A stretch of DNA of 64,000 nt from Desulfitibacter sp. BRH_c19. GTDB taxonomy: Bacteria > Bacillota > DSM-16504 > Desulfitibacterales > Desulfitibacteraceae. A model generated the notes under the pieces. The model did not search any database. It saw only the letters and a program-made list of their open reading frames with translations, and was not told the DNA's origin. The DNA is taken from contig LOER01000025.1 of the NCBI GenBank assembly GCA_001515945.1, positions 20,377 through 84,376 on the forward strand, written 5' to 3'. Positions 35,599 through 44,344 of the stretch are shown here, one piece after another; positions within the stretch are counted from its first letter, which is position 1; each line of letters starts with the position of its first letter. Made by a program: the position numbers and the translations under genes.

Positions 35599-36707
35599 AG
35601 GTAGCTACTATAATGCAGATAATTGAGGAGCTTGCTCCTAAAAACCTAGCTTATGATTGGGATAACATTGGGCTGATAGTTGGTAGCCCAAAGGAGGAAT
35701 TAGAAAGAATCTTGGTTTCTCTTGATGTAAATGAGCAGGTGGTAGATGAGGCTATTGCAAATGGTGTTGGTATGATTATATGCCATCATCCTTTAATATT
35801 TAAGCCTATTAGCAATATACGTTGGGATAACAACTTAGGAGTAATACTTAAAAAGCTGGTACAAAACGAGATTAATCTATATGCTGCCCATACTAATTTG
35901 GACTTATGTAAAAATGGAGTCAATCAAATTCTTTTTGAAAAGTTGGGTTTAGAGGATGGGCAAATTCTTAAAGTAGAAAAAGCAGAAAAACTTTTAAAAC
36001 TAGTAGTGTTTGTACCAATGTCCCATGTGGAACATGTAAAGATGTCCATGGGTAATGCGGGAGCAGGTTGGATAGGGGGCTATTCACATTGTGTTTTTGG
36101 TACCCAAGGAATAGGCTCTTTTAAACCTCTTGAGGGTACTAATCCATATTTGGGTTCGACTGGAGAGATTGAAGACGTTGAGGAAATGCGCCTGGAAACA
36201 ATTGTACCTGAAAAAATCCTAAAGACAGTTCTTAAATCTGTGCTTAAGGAACACCCTTATGAAGAGGTTGCCTATGATATTTATCCACTAGCCAATTCTG
36301 GAGATAAATATGGTTTAGGTTTAGCAGGGAGATATGATATCCCCATTGCGAAAAATGAATTTTTAGAAATGGTAAAAGAAAGACTACAGGCCCCTGTCCT
36401 AAAAGTTGCTGGTATTATCCCAGAAAAAATTCAAAAAGTTGGGGTTTGTGGGGGATCAGGAGGTTCCATAATTAGCAATGCAGCATTTACAGGAATTCAA
36501 GTATTTATAACGGGAGATATAAGCTATCATCAAGCACAGGAGGCAGAAAGCTTAGGTATCTGTGTTATTGATGCAGGTCATGGAACCACAGAAAAATTGG
36601 TTGTACCATATTTTGCGAATAATCTTAAAAGTAAATTAGATGTCCAAAAACGTAAAGTAGAAGTTATGATTTCTAAAGTAAATAGTGAGCCATGGACTTT
36701 TTTATAG
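35589..36707 (+). CDS. Nif3-like dinuclear metal center protein (YqfO)
   Basis: Member of the NIF3/DUF34 family with a PII-like insert, as in Bacillus YqfO; proposed roles include GTP cyclohydrolase I-like or metal-related functions, none settled. The 372 residues carry the metal ligands in IICHHPLIFK (near residue 65), AHTNLD (near 105) and DAGHGTTE near the C-terminus. The central part (about 130-230) is the PII/CutA-like insert. ATG 35589 is chosen because GAGAAGGTG precedes it. Confidence 0.92.
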   Translation: MSVKVATIMQIIEELAPKNLAYDWDNIGLIVGSPKEELERILVSLDVNEQVVDEAIANGVGMIICHHPLIFKPISNIRWDNNLGVILKKLVQNEINLYAAHTNLDLCKNGVNQILFEKLGLEDGQILKVEKAEKLLKLVVFVPMSHVEHVKMSMGNAGAGWIGGYSHCVFGTQGIGSFKPLEGTNPYLGSTGEIEDVEEMRLETIVPEKILKTVLKSVLKEHPYEEVAYDIYPLANSGDKYGLGLAGRYDIPIAKNEFLEMVKERLQAPVLKVAGIIPEKIQKVGVCGGSGGSIISNAAFTGIQVFITGDISYHQAQEAESLGICVIDAGHGTTEKLVVPYFANNLKSKLDVQKRKVEVMISKVNSEPWTFL

Positions 36708-36752
36708 GATAGGGTTTCCCCTATCTTTCATTATTTTATGGAGGTGTATTTT

Positions 36753-37463
36753 ATGAACTTTAAAAAACTGTATAAGTATCAAAATCTAAGAGATGAATAT
36801 TTCAAACTCAAGGGTAAAGTAAACAATATTACTAAGAAAGAAAAATTACTTGAATGGAAGAAAAGGATTGAACAAATTAATAGAGAAAAGGAAGAGTTGA
36901 AAGTACTATTAGAAGAAAAGGCTAAGGTTGTAAAGAGAATTAATACCTTAATAGAAGATATAGAAGCAAAAGAAAAAGATGTGGAAAAACAGCTTTATGA
37001 AGGAAATGTTACAAATCCAAAAGAATTATTATCCATGCAGAAAAAGCTAGATGAGTTGACCGATCATAAAAAACAAACAGAAGACACATATATTAAGGAA
37101 AACGATGAATTTACTTCCTTACAGCAGGATTTGGCGAACAAAAAAGAAGAATTAATGACAGAATATAAACCTTATCAAGATGAGACTAATAAATACAAAC
37201 AAGATAGAGAAATTGATAAAGTAAACTTAAATGAATTAGTTAAACAAATAAAAGAAATGGAGAAAAAAATAGATAATAGTTTACTAAATATCTATTTAAA
37301 GAATGTTAAAAAACTCGGTAATAATGTTTTGGCTCCGATACACGGTGATAAGTGTGGAGGATGCAATATAGATATTCATAAAGTAGCTCTAGCTGAAGTT
37401 AAGGCTGGGAAAAAGTTGGTAATCTGCGAAAATTGTGGTAGAATATTAGTTACTAATTTGTAA
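36753..37463 (+). CDS. Coiled-coil protein with C-terminal C4 zinc ribbon
   Basis: 236 residues. Residues 10-180 are a long charged coiled coil (repeated KEK, EEL, KQI words). The C-terminus has a four-cysteine zinc ribbon with CGGC and CENCGR. This is the zf-RING_7 type found next to nif3 in many bacteria; it may bind nucleic acids, but the function is unknown. GGAGGTG precedes ATG 36753. The last base overlaps the extended frame of the following RNase H. Confidence 0.9.
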   Translation: MNFKKLYKYQNLRDEYFKLKGKVNNITKKEKLLEWKKRIEQINREKEELKVLLEEKAKVVKRINTLIEDIEAKEKDVEKQLYEGNVTNPKELLSMQKKLDELTDHKKQTEDTYIKENDEFTSLQQDLANKKEELMTEYKPYQDETNKYKQDREIDKVNLNELVKQIKEMEKKIDNSLLNIYLKNVKKLGNNVLAPIHGDKCGGCNIDIHKVALAEVKAGKKLVICENCGRILVTNL

Positions 37464-37480
37464 TGTGTTGGGGTGGAATA

Positions 37481-37882
37481 ATGGATATAAATGTCTATAC
37501 AGATGGTGCGTCAAGGGGTAACCCTGGTAAAGCCGCAATAGGCGTAATAATTTATGATTTATATGGTCAGGTTTTAAGGGAAGAAAACGAATTTATTGGT
37601 GTGGCAACAAATAATGTTGCTGAGTATAAAGCTGTAATTAGAGGGTTAGAAGTATCTACTGAATTGGGAGCTACAGGTGTAACGTTATATGCTGACAGTC
37701 AACTTCTTGTAAGGCAACTTGCAGGTGAATACAGGGTAAAGAATGAAGGTTTAAAACCTCTATATCAGCAGGCTAAAGAGCTAACTAAGAACTTTAAAAA
37801 ATTTAAAGCAATTCATATTCCAAGAGAGCAGAATAAAGAAGCAGATAAATTAGCTAATCTAGCCCTTGATAGTAATCAGTAG
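37481..37882 (+). CDS. rnhA: Ribonuclease HI family protein
   Basis: 133 residues of the RNase H fold. The acidic active site can be seen: Asp in YTDGASRGNPG, Glu in NNVAEYKAV, Asp in LYADSQLLVRQL, and Asp in EADKLANLAL. It therefore probably cleaves RNA of RNA-DNA hybrids. ATG 37481 follows GGGGTGG. It completes the nif3-zinc ribbon-RNase H set that is often seen together in clostridia. Confidence 0.9.
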   Translation: MDINVYTDGASRGNPGKAAIGVIIYDLYGQVLREENEFIGVATNNVAEYKAVIRGLEVSTELGATGVTLYADSQLLVRQLAGEYRVKNEGLKPLYQQAKELTKNFKKFKAIHIPREQNKEADKLANLALDSNQ

Positions 37883-37900
37883 TTATCGGGAGTGAAGCCT

Positions 37901-39031
37901 ATGATTGAAACTGGAATAATAGACAAGATTCTTAAAGATGTTATCTCTAGAATTGAAACTGGAAAGAATCAGCTTTATGATATAGCAGAATCTGCTAGAC
38001 AGGAATGTGTAAGGACAGAGGCATCTATGCTTAAGATTAAACATGAGACGCTTGAAGTAGTTGAACAGGTTGATTGGTGGGAAAAAAAGGAAAAAAAGGC
38101 TAGAATAAGACTTGCAGAAGTGAGCAAGAACTTTAATAAGTACATCGAAGACGATATAAGAAAGGCTTATGAAACAACAAAGGATATCCAGATACAGTTG
38201 GCTTTACTTAGAGAAAAAGAAGTGCAATTTAAGATAAGGCGATTGGAGCTTGAACAGCAGTATAAAAGAATGCAAGATACTGCTGAAAAGGCAGAATCTC
38301 TTGTATCTCAAGTTGGAGTTGCCATGAATTTTTTAAGCACCAACCTAAAAAGCATCCAGGAGGAAGTTGGTAAAGTACAAAATTGGCAGGAATTAGGACT
38401 TGCAGTTATTAAAGCCCAAGAGGAAGAAAGAAGAAGGGTAGCAAGGGGAATTCATGATGGTCCTGCCCAATCATTAGCTAATATAGTACTGCGGATAGAG
38501 TTTTGTGAAAAGGTTTTGGAAAAGAGGCCAGAGGTGCTTCCAGAAGAGCTATCACAATTAAAAAACTTTGCTCGTAAGACACTTGAAGAAATTCGTAAAA
38601 TACTTTTTGATTTAAGACCTATGGATTTGGATGACTTGGGGTTAATAGCTGCATTGAAACGTTTTCTATTAGACTTTCAAGAAAAAAATGGAATAATTGT
38701 TGATTTTGAATATTCAGGAAATGAACAATTATACGCACCTGAAATAGAGGTAGCAACCTTTAGAATAATTCAAGAGTGTATGAATAATGTGAGAAAGCAT
38801 TCAAATGCCTCAGTAGTAAAGGTCACACTAGAAAAGGCTCCACTTAAAATTAATACAGTAGTAAAAGATGATGGAATTGGTTTTAATGTGGAAGAAGGAC
38901 TGCATTCAAATAGGTTTGGTTTAAAGGGAATGAGAGAATGGGCCCGGTTACTAGGGGGAGATGTAAAAATAGTCTCTTCCTCTAAAATGGGGACCAGGGT
39001 ATCCGCTATTATTCCGTTAAAGGAGAGGTGA
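37901..39031 (+). CDS. DegS-like sensor histidine kinase
   Basis: Cytoplasmic sensor kinase without membrane segments, as in DegS. The 376 residues have an N-terminal coiled-coil sensory region (about 5-165), the HisKA_3 dimerisation domain with phospho-acceptor H185 in RGIHDGPAQSLAN, and a HATPase domain with NNVRKHSNA and DDGIGF, GLKGMREWA. ATG 37901 follows GGGAGTGA; GTG 37892 is an alternative. It is directly followed by a DegU-like regulator and, behind that, the pilus locus. Confidence 0.92.
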   Translation: MIETGIIDKILKDVISRIETGKNQLYDIAESARQECVRTEASMLKIKHETLEVVEQVDWWEKKEKKARIRLAEVSKNFNKYIEDDIRKAYETTKDIQIQLALLREKEVQFKIRRLELEQQYKRMQDTAEKAESLVSQVGVAMNFLSTNLKSIQEEVGKVQNWQELGLAVIKAQEEERRRVARGIHDGPAQSLANIVLRIEFCEKVLEKRPEVLPEELSQLKNFARKTLEEIRKILFDLRPMDLDDLGLIAALKRFLLDFQEKNGIIVDFEYSGNEQLYAPEIEVATFRIIQECMNNVRKHSNASVVKVTLEKAPLKINTVVKDDGIGFNVEEGLHSNRFGLKGMREWARLLGGDVKIVSSSKMGTRVSAIIPLKER

Positions 39032-39038
39032 TTTGTGA

Positions 39039-39686
39039 ATGGAAGCTATCAAGGTGTTACTAGTTGATGATCATCCATTAATAACTGAAGGTTTGGAAAA
39101 GATACTTTCTTTTGACGATGCTATACGGGTTGTGGGGAAAGCAAATGATGGTAATCAGGCAGTTGAGATAGCAATGAAGGTTAAGCCTGATGTGGTTGTT
39201 ATGGATATTAATATGCCTGGCATAGATGGAATAGAAGCATGCTTAAAGATTAGAGATATACTACCTAGAACCGAAATAATTGCCTTGACAGTATGTGAAG
39301 AAGAGGATAGAATACTACAGATTTTAAAAGCAGGTGCCAAGGGTTATTTTTTAAAGGATGTTGAACCGGAACGTCTAATAGATGCCATAAAAAATGTCCA
39401 AAAAGGGCAGTCATTTATACATCCGCAGATAGCGGCCAAAGTACTTAGTAGTTATACAACCCTTGCCTCTAGGCAAAATAAAGATTTCAAAGGAAACGAC
39501 CTAACTGATAGAGAGATGGAGTTGGTAAAACTACTAGCTAAGGGCTTGAATAACAAGGAGATTGCATCAACCCTATTTATTAGTGAAAAAACAGTTAAAA
39601 ATCATATAACTAATATTCTTAGAAAACTAGACTTAAGAGATAGGGTCCAGGTGGCAATCTGGGCTATAAAAGAAAAGGTAATCTAG
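39039..39686 (+). CDS. DegU-like response regulator (NarL/FixJ family)
   Basis: Partner of the preceding kinase. The 215 residues have a receiver domain with phospho-acceptor D56 (VVVMDINMP) and a LuxR-type helix-turn-helix near the C-terminus (LTDREMELVKLLAKGLNNKEIA, SEKTVKNHITNIL). It starts eight bases after the kinase gene behind AGGAGAGGTGA. Its position 120 bases ahead of the flp pilin gene makes the Tad pilus a likely target, which is an inference. Confidence 0.93.
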   Translation: MEAIKVLLVDDHPLITEGLEKILSFDDAIRVVGKANDGNQAVEIAMKVKPDVVVMDINMPGIDGIEACLKIRDILPRTEIIALTVCEEEDRILQILKAGAKGYFLKDVEPERLIDAIKNVQKGQSFIHPQIAAKVLSSYTTLASRQNKDFKGNDLTDREMELVKLLAKGLNNKEIASTLFISEKTVKNHITNILRKLDLRDRVQVAIWAIKEKVI

Positions 39687-39725
39687 GACTATTGTCTTTA
39701 TAATTAGGACTTACAATTATAGGAA

Positions 39726-39755
39726 ATGGGTATCTTGCCGGATACTCATTTTTTT
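39726..39755 (+). terminator. Terminator after the degSU-like pair
   Basis: ATGGGTATC at 39726-39734 pairs with GATACTCAT at 39741-39749, followed by seven T. It separates the regulator operon from flp, so flp should have its own promoter or be read by leakage. Confidence 0.8.
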
Positions 39756-39805
39756 GATTCCTCTGTACAATAAGATTAAGAAAATTCTAAGGAGGTCTAC
39801 AAACA

Positions 39806-39979
39806 ATGTTAACAATTATTAAAAAGTTTTGGAATGAAGAAGACGGACAGGGACTAACTGAGTACGGATTGATTTTAGGTTTAATAGCAGTAGTGGTGGT
39901 TGCAATTTTAGGTACTATGGGTGGACAAATACAGGCTGTATTCCAATCGATTTCTAATGAACTCCCAACAGCACCATAA
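39806..39979 (+). CDS. flp: Flp-family type IVb pilin
   Basis: Major pilin subunit of the Tad pilus. The product has 57 residues: a short basic leader MLTIIKKFWNEEDG, then the cleavage site between G14 and Q15, giving the mature start QGLTEYGLILG with the invariant Glu5-Tyr6, followed by one hydrophobic helix and a short polar tail. The ATG follows AAGGAGG. It stands at the head of the complete tad locus and has its own terminator behind it, typical of a highly expressed pilin. Confidence 0.93.
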   Translation: MLTIIKKFWNEEDGQGLTEYGLILGLIAVVVVAILGTMGGQIQAVFQSISNELPTAP

Positions 39980-40062
39980 GAAGATTAAAAACAAGTTATT
40001 AATGAACGTAATAAATAATGGAATTGTAACATAAAATATGTCTATTACTCACCCAACAAACT

Positions 40063-40089
40063 CCCTACATTCAAGTAGGGTTTCTTTTT
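40063..40089 (+). terminator. Terminator between flp and the tad assembly genes
   Basis: CCCTAC pairs with GTAGGG around a six-base loop, followed by TTTCTTTTT. It allows much more pilin than assembly-protein mRNA. Confidence 0.75.
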
Positions 40090-40151
40090 AAAACTAAACA
40101 ACTTAGCTTAAGTAAGACTACTTGCTTTAACCTAACGAAAGGAAGGTTATT

Positions 40152-40682
40152 ATGTACACCCCACATATTACAAACGCAATACTTCTCATAGTCCTGATTG
40201 TCTGCCTAATAACAGACATCCGGCAGAGAAAAATATATAACATAATAACCTTCCCAGCCATTGCTGGAGGATTAATCTTAAATGGTACTTTGTACGGAAT
40301 GGAAGGATTACTGGACTCGCTTAAAGGCATTGGAATAGTAACAGTAATTTTAATACTTCCATTCATGATGGGAGGAATGGGAGCAGGGGATGTGAAGCTG
40401 CTGATGGTGGTGGGAGCTTTAAAAGGAGTTAGTTTTACTTTTGAAACAATTCTGGCCACTTTTCTGGCAGGTGGTTTGATTGCAGTAATGCTCATAATTA
40501 AAAGGAGCATGTGGAGAGAAGTATTTGGTCGATTAACCGCTAATCTCTACCTATTCGTAGCATTACCTGTTTTCAAGAGACAGGTAAGTGAAAAGAACAC
40601 ATTTCAAGATCAAGAAAAGTATGCATTTCCCTACGGGATAGCAATATTTATTGGAACTATCCTTGTGCTACTAATTCGATAA
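40152..40682 (+). CDS. tadV: A24 prepilin peptidase (TadV/CpaA)
   Basis: Membrane aspartic peptidase that removes leader peptides of Flp and TadE-type pilins. The 176 residues have about six membrane segments; the two catalytic aspartates are in CLITDIRQRK (near residue 22) and in GAGDVKLL (the GxGD motif). It lacks the N-terminal methylase domain of larger PilD enzymes, as usual for TadV. The predicted substrates are flp, tadE and the orphan pilin at 55820. Confidence 0.92.
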   Translation: MYTPHITNAILLIVLIVCLITDIRQRKIYNIITFPAIAGGLILNGTLYGMEGLLDSLKGIGIVTVILILPFMMGGMGAGDVKLLMVVGALKGVSFTFETILATFLAGGLIAVMLIIKRSMWREVFGRLTANLYLFVALPVFKRQVSEKNTFQDQEKYAFPYGIAIFIGTILVLLIR

Positions 40683-40700
40683 AAGTGACAGGTGATGAAT

Positions 40701-41084
40701 ATGAAGTGGATTAGAAATAAAAGAGGACAAGCACTTGTTGAATTAGCATTAGTTCTACCAGTTTTTTTACTGCTTCTTGGGGGAGTAGTGGAAACTTCAA
40801 GGGTCTTTTTTACTTATCTTACAGTCAACCATGCAGCTAGAGAAGGCGCTAGACTCGGTGTAGTTGGCTATGATGAAATCAATATAATGACAAAAATTAA
40901 AGACTCAGCAAATGGTTTAAGTGAGGAGCTAATAGAAGTTGAAGTAAGCCCAATAAACCCCTCTAGAGGTAGCCATTTAACCGTAAAAGTATCATATCCT
41001 GTGCAGATTTATATGCCAGTAATATCACAAATATTTGATAATCCTCAATGGGTATATGGTGATGCTACCATGAGGGTGGAATAA
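40701..41084 (+). CDS. tadE: TadE-family pseudopilin
   Basis: Minor pilin-like protein. From ATG 40701 it has 127 residues, with a leader MKWIRNKRG, a predicted cleavage after G9, and the mature start QALVELALVLPVF with Glu5, followed by a hydrophobic helix. AGGTGAT lies upstream; GTG 40692 and ATG 40695 are alternative starts. It is located between the prepilin peptidase and cpaB. Confidence 0.9.
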   Translation: MKWIRNKRGQALVELALVLPVFLLLLGGVVETSRVFFTYLTVNHAAREGARLGVVGYDEINIMTKIKDSANGLSEELIEVEVSPINPSRGSHLTVKVSYPVQIYMPVISQIFDNPQWVYGDATMRVE

Positions 41085-41096
41085 AGGGGAAGGCAA

Positions 41097-41792
41097 ATGA
41101 TAAATAAAAAGTTGTTAATAATAACTCTGATAGTCAGTATAATTACTGCAACTGTAGCTTATCTTTATCTAGAAGACATGAAAGATAAGCTAGACACAAC
41201 AGAATATACAGAGGTAGTGTGTAGCGCTATAAACATACCACAAGACACAATATTGAGTAAGGATCTTCTAATAATGAAAAAGATACCTGTTGAATACGCT
41301 CATCCCGATTCCACATTTAAGATGGATGACGCTGTGGGAAAGCTTAACAAGGTGCCCCTTACTATGGGTGAAGCCCTTCTAGGTACCCATCTTATGGATC
41401 AAGAATCTACTGAGGAAGGCTTGGCATATGCAGTTACCCCAGGTATGAGGGCTGTAACCCTGGGAATTAACCAAGTATCTTCACTAAATTATTTAATTCT
41501 GCCAGGTGACAGAGTAGACATCATTGTCACATTAGATACTAATGATATTACCCAGACAAGTTTTATTTTAGAAAATATAGAAGTACTAGCATTAGGCAGT
41601 CAGCTTGCACGAGACATTTTAGAGCAGGGTAAGGAGCAGCAGACTATTACTTTACAGATTAACCCTACTGAGGCTCCTAAACTAGTATTAGCCTCAGAAG
41701 TAGGAACAATCAGAATGCTACTCAGGTCTCCAAGAGACGAGGGCAGAGTTGGTGAACGCCCCATCACCTTAGAAGAATTAGTTAGAAGGTAG
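41097..41792 (+). CDS. cpaB: Flp pilus assembly protein CpaB/RcpC
   Basis: Envelope component of the Tad machine. The 231 residues have an N-terminal membrane anchor (about 5-23), an SAF domain (VCSAINIPQDTILSKDLL...; about 40-100) and a RcpC-type beta domain (AVTLGINQVSSLNYLILPGDRVDII). It lies in the tad operon between tadE and cpaE. Confidence 0.9.
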   Translation: MINKKLLIITLIVSIITATVAYLYLEDMKDKLDTTEYTEVVCSAINIPQDTILSKDLLIMKKIPVEYAHPDSTFKMDDAVGKLNKVPLTMGEALLGTHLMDQESTEEGLAYAVTPGMRAVTLGINQVSSLNYLILPGDRVDIIVTLDTNDITQTSFILENIEVLALGSQLARDILEQGKEQQTITLQINPTEAPKLVLASEVGTIRMLLRSPRDEGRVGERPITLEELVRR

Positions 41793-41800
41793 GTATTAAT

Positions 41801-43006
41801 ATGACCATTAGAGTAATGATAGTTGATGATATCCAAGAAACCCGTGACAATGTTAAGAGATTACTTTCTTTAGATCATGAAATAACAGTAGTAGGTGAAG
41901 CAGCAAGTGGGAAAGAGGCTTTAAAGACAATCAAGAGTAAACAGCCAGATATAGTGCTTATGGATATCAATATGCCAGATCTTAACGGTTTAGAGGCTAC
42001 TGAACAATTGACTATCCTTTATCCAGAAATATCAGTAATAATGATGACAGTTCAAGCTGAAATGGAATATATGAAAAAGGCAATGCGGGCTGGTGCCAAA
42101 GACTACATAGCAAAACCTTTTTCAGAAGAAGAGCTAGTGCAAGCAATAAAAAAAGTATGGCGTATGGAACATCGCAAGAAAAACAAAAACCTTCTTGAGC
42201 AAACATATACAAAGAACGATCCAAAGGTTATAACAGTCTTTAGCACTAAGGGTGGAGTAGGCAAGACATCAATAGCTGTAAACTTAGCGATTAGCTTGCA
42301 GACACTAACATCAAAGAAGGTTGCCTTAATAGATTTGGATGTACAGTTTGGGGACGTTTCAGCTATGGTAAATCTAATGCCAAAACGAACTATAAGCCAT
42401 TTGGTCCAAGAAAAAGGAGAGCTTGATTTAGAGTTAATCCAAAATTACATGTTAAAGCATCCAGGTTCCGAAATTGATATACTTCCTGCCCCAACAAGGC
42501 CAGAATATTCTGAGTTAATCACAGCAGACCATATAGAAAGTATTTTAAATATATTAAAACAAAGCTATGATTTCATCATCATCGATACTGCCTCGTCTTT
42601 TAGTGAAATTAATCTTACTGTAATGGATTTTTCCCAGACAATATATCTAATGCTTACCTTAGATTTACTGTCTATAAAGAATACAAGGCTATCACTAGAA
42701 GTGTTGGAATCATTGCAACATTTAGACAAGGCAAAGCTTGTTTTAAACAAGGCAAATAAGGATTGGGGACTTAGTGTTTCTGATGTAGAAAGAACCCTCG
42801 ATAAATATATTGATTTCGAAATTCCTCATTCTGAAAAATTAGTTGTTGATTCTATAAATAAGGGTATTCCCTTCATGATCAACAACCCAGCATCAAAGAT
42901 TGCCCAATCAGTAGAGGGATTAAGTTGGTCTATATTGAAAAAGCCCAAGATGGTTCCACAGAAGAGGGGACTATTAAATAGAATCCTTACCATACAAGGG
43001 GTGTAA
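41801..43006 (+). CDS. cpaE: CpaE/TadZ-type ATPase with N-terminal receiver domain
   Basis: Localisation factor of the Tad pilus. The 401 residues comprise a response-regulator receiver domain (1-120) and a MinD-like ATPase with a deviant Walker A KGGVGKT at 150-156. Unlike the degenerate receiver of many TadZ proteins, here the acidic pocket (VDD, 9-10), D55 (LMDINMPD) and K105 (AKPF) are all present, so it may be phosphorylated. No cognate kinase is in the operon other than the DegS-like one upstream. Confidence 0.92.
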   Translation: MTIRVMIVDDIQETRDNVKRLLSLDHEITVVGEAASGKEALKTIKSKQPDIVLMDINMPDLNGLEATEQLTILYPEISVIMMTVQAEMEYMKKAMRAGAKDYIAKPFSEEELVQAIKKVWRMEHRKKNKNLLEQTYTKNDPKVITVFSTKGGVGKTSIAVNLAISLQTLTSKKVALIDLDVQFGDVSAMVNLMPKRTISHLVQEKGELDLELIQNYMLKHPGSEIDILPAPTRPEYSELITADHIESILNILKQSYDFIIIDTASSFSEINLTVMDFSQTIYLMLTLDLLSIKNTRLSLEVLESLQHLDKAKLVLNKANKDWGLSVSDVERTLDKYIDFEIPHSEKLVVDSINKGIPFMINNPASKIAQSVEGLSWSILKKPKMVPQKRGLLNRILTIQGV

Positions 43007-43009
43007 GCT

Positions 43010-44344
43010 ATGTCCTTAATGGATAGGTTAGAAAAAAGTCCAGTAGCTACAAAGAGAAAAGATTTTGGAAGCATAATTAATACAGGGTCAACTGAAAAAG
43101 AAGCATATCAAGAATTAAAAAAGGAGCTTCATTTAAAAATTATTAAGGAGCTTGGAAAAACTGAAAGAAATAAGGAAAAGCCTGAAAAGGATATGCAAGA
43201 AAAGATAGTTGAACTAGTAGACCAACAAAATATCTATCTGCCTAGGGCTGAAAAGCAACAGCTGGTAAAAGACATGCTTGATGAGATAAATGGATTGGGT
43301 CCAATAACATGCCTCATGGAAGATGAAACTATCACAGAGATAATGGTAAATGGTCCGGATCAGGTTTACATTGAGAGAAAGGGTAAGCTTGAATTAACAA
43401 ATGTAAGATTTCGTGATGATGAGCATGTAATGCACATCATCGAGAAGATTGTTTCGCCAATCGGAAGAAGGATTGATGAAAGTATGCCTATGGTGGATGC
43501 ACGACTACTAGATGGATCAAGGGTAAATTGTGTTATTCCTCCTTTATCTTTAACTGGGCCAACAATTACCATAAGAAAATTTTCAAAGGAACCGTTTAAA
43601 ATGGTAGATCTGATTCGCTTTGGTACACTCACCCCTGAAATGGCAAAATTTATTGAAGCATGTGTTAGAGCAAGACTAAATATTATTATCTCAGGGGGTA
43701 CTGGTTCAGGTAAAACTACACTTTTAAATTGTTTATCAGGATTCATAGGAAAAGATGAGAGAATAGTTACTATTGAAGATGCTGCAGAGCTACAGCTTTC
43801 TCAGCCCCATGTAATATCACTAGAAACCAGACCTCCAAATATAGAAGGAACAGGTGAAATTGCAATTCGTGACCTAGTTAGGAACTCACTTCGTATGAGA
43901 CCTACTAGGATTGTCGTAGGTGAGGTTAGAAGTGGAGAGGCACTAGATATGCTGCAGGCTATGAATACAGGTCATGATGGCTCTCTTACTACTGCCCATG
44001 CTAACACCCCAAGGGACATGCTAGCAAGACTTGAAACAATGGTTTTGATGTCTGGAATGGATTTGCCAATACGGGCGATAAGAGAACAGATTGTCTCAGC
44101 TATTGATTTAGTGATTCAACAGTCTAGAATGAAAGATGGTAGCAGAAAGATTACTCACATAACAGAAATATTGGGCTTAGAAGGGGATATTCCCGTTTTG
44201 CAGGATATATTTATTTATAAACAAGACCATAAAGCTACAGGTATTAGACCAAAGTTTGCCGATAAGCTAAAAGGTACTGGGGTTAATCTTCCAGAAAGCA
44301 TCTTTGAACCTTTTAGCGGCTTCAGGGATGGGGTGGTAATATGA
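43010..44344 (+). CDS. cpaF: Tad pilus ATPase CpaF/TadA
   Basis: Secretion ATPase that powers pilus assembly. The 444 residues have an N-terminal helical part, the conserved NGPDQVYIERKGKLE stretch, Walker A GGTGSGKTTLLN (about 229-240), Asp box, Walker B region RIVVGEVRSGEALDML, and the His box GHDGSLTTAHAN. It overlaps tadB by four bases. Confidence 0.96.
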   Translation: MSLMDRLEKSPVATKRKDFGSIINTGSTEKEAYQELKKELHLKIIKELGKTERNKEKPEKDMQEKIVELVDQQNIYLPRAEKQQLVKDMLDEINGLGPITCLMEDETITEIMVNGPDQVYIERKGKLELTNVRFRDDEHVMHIIEKIVSPIGRRIDESMPMVDARLLDGSRVNCVIPPLSLTGPTITIRKFSKEPFKMVDLIRFGTLTPEMAKFIEACVRARLNIIISGGTGSGKTTLLNCLSGFIGKDERIVTIEDAAELQLSQPHVISLETRPPNIEGTGEIAIRDLVRNSLRMRPTRIVVGEVRSGEALDMLQAMNTGHDGSLTTAHANTPRDMLARLETMVLMSGMDLPIRAIREQIVSAIDLVIQQSRMKDGSRKITHITEILGLEGDIPVLQDIFIYKQDHKATGIRPKFADKLKGTGVNLPESIFEPFSGFRDGVVI

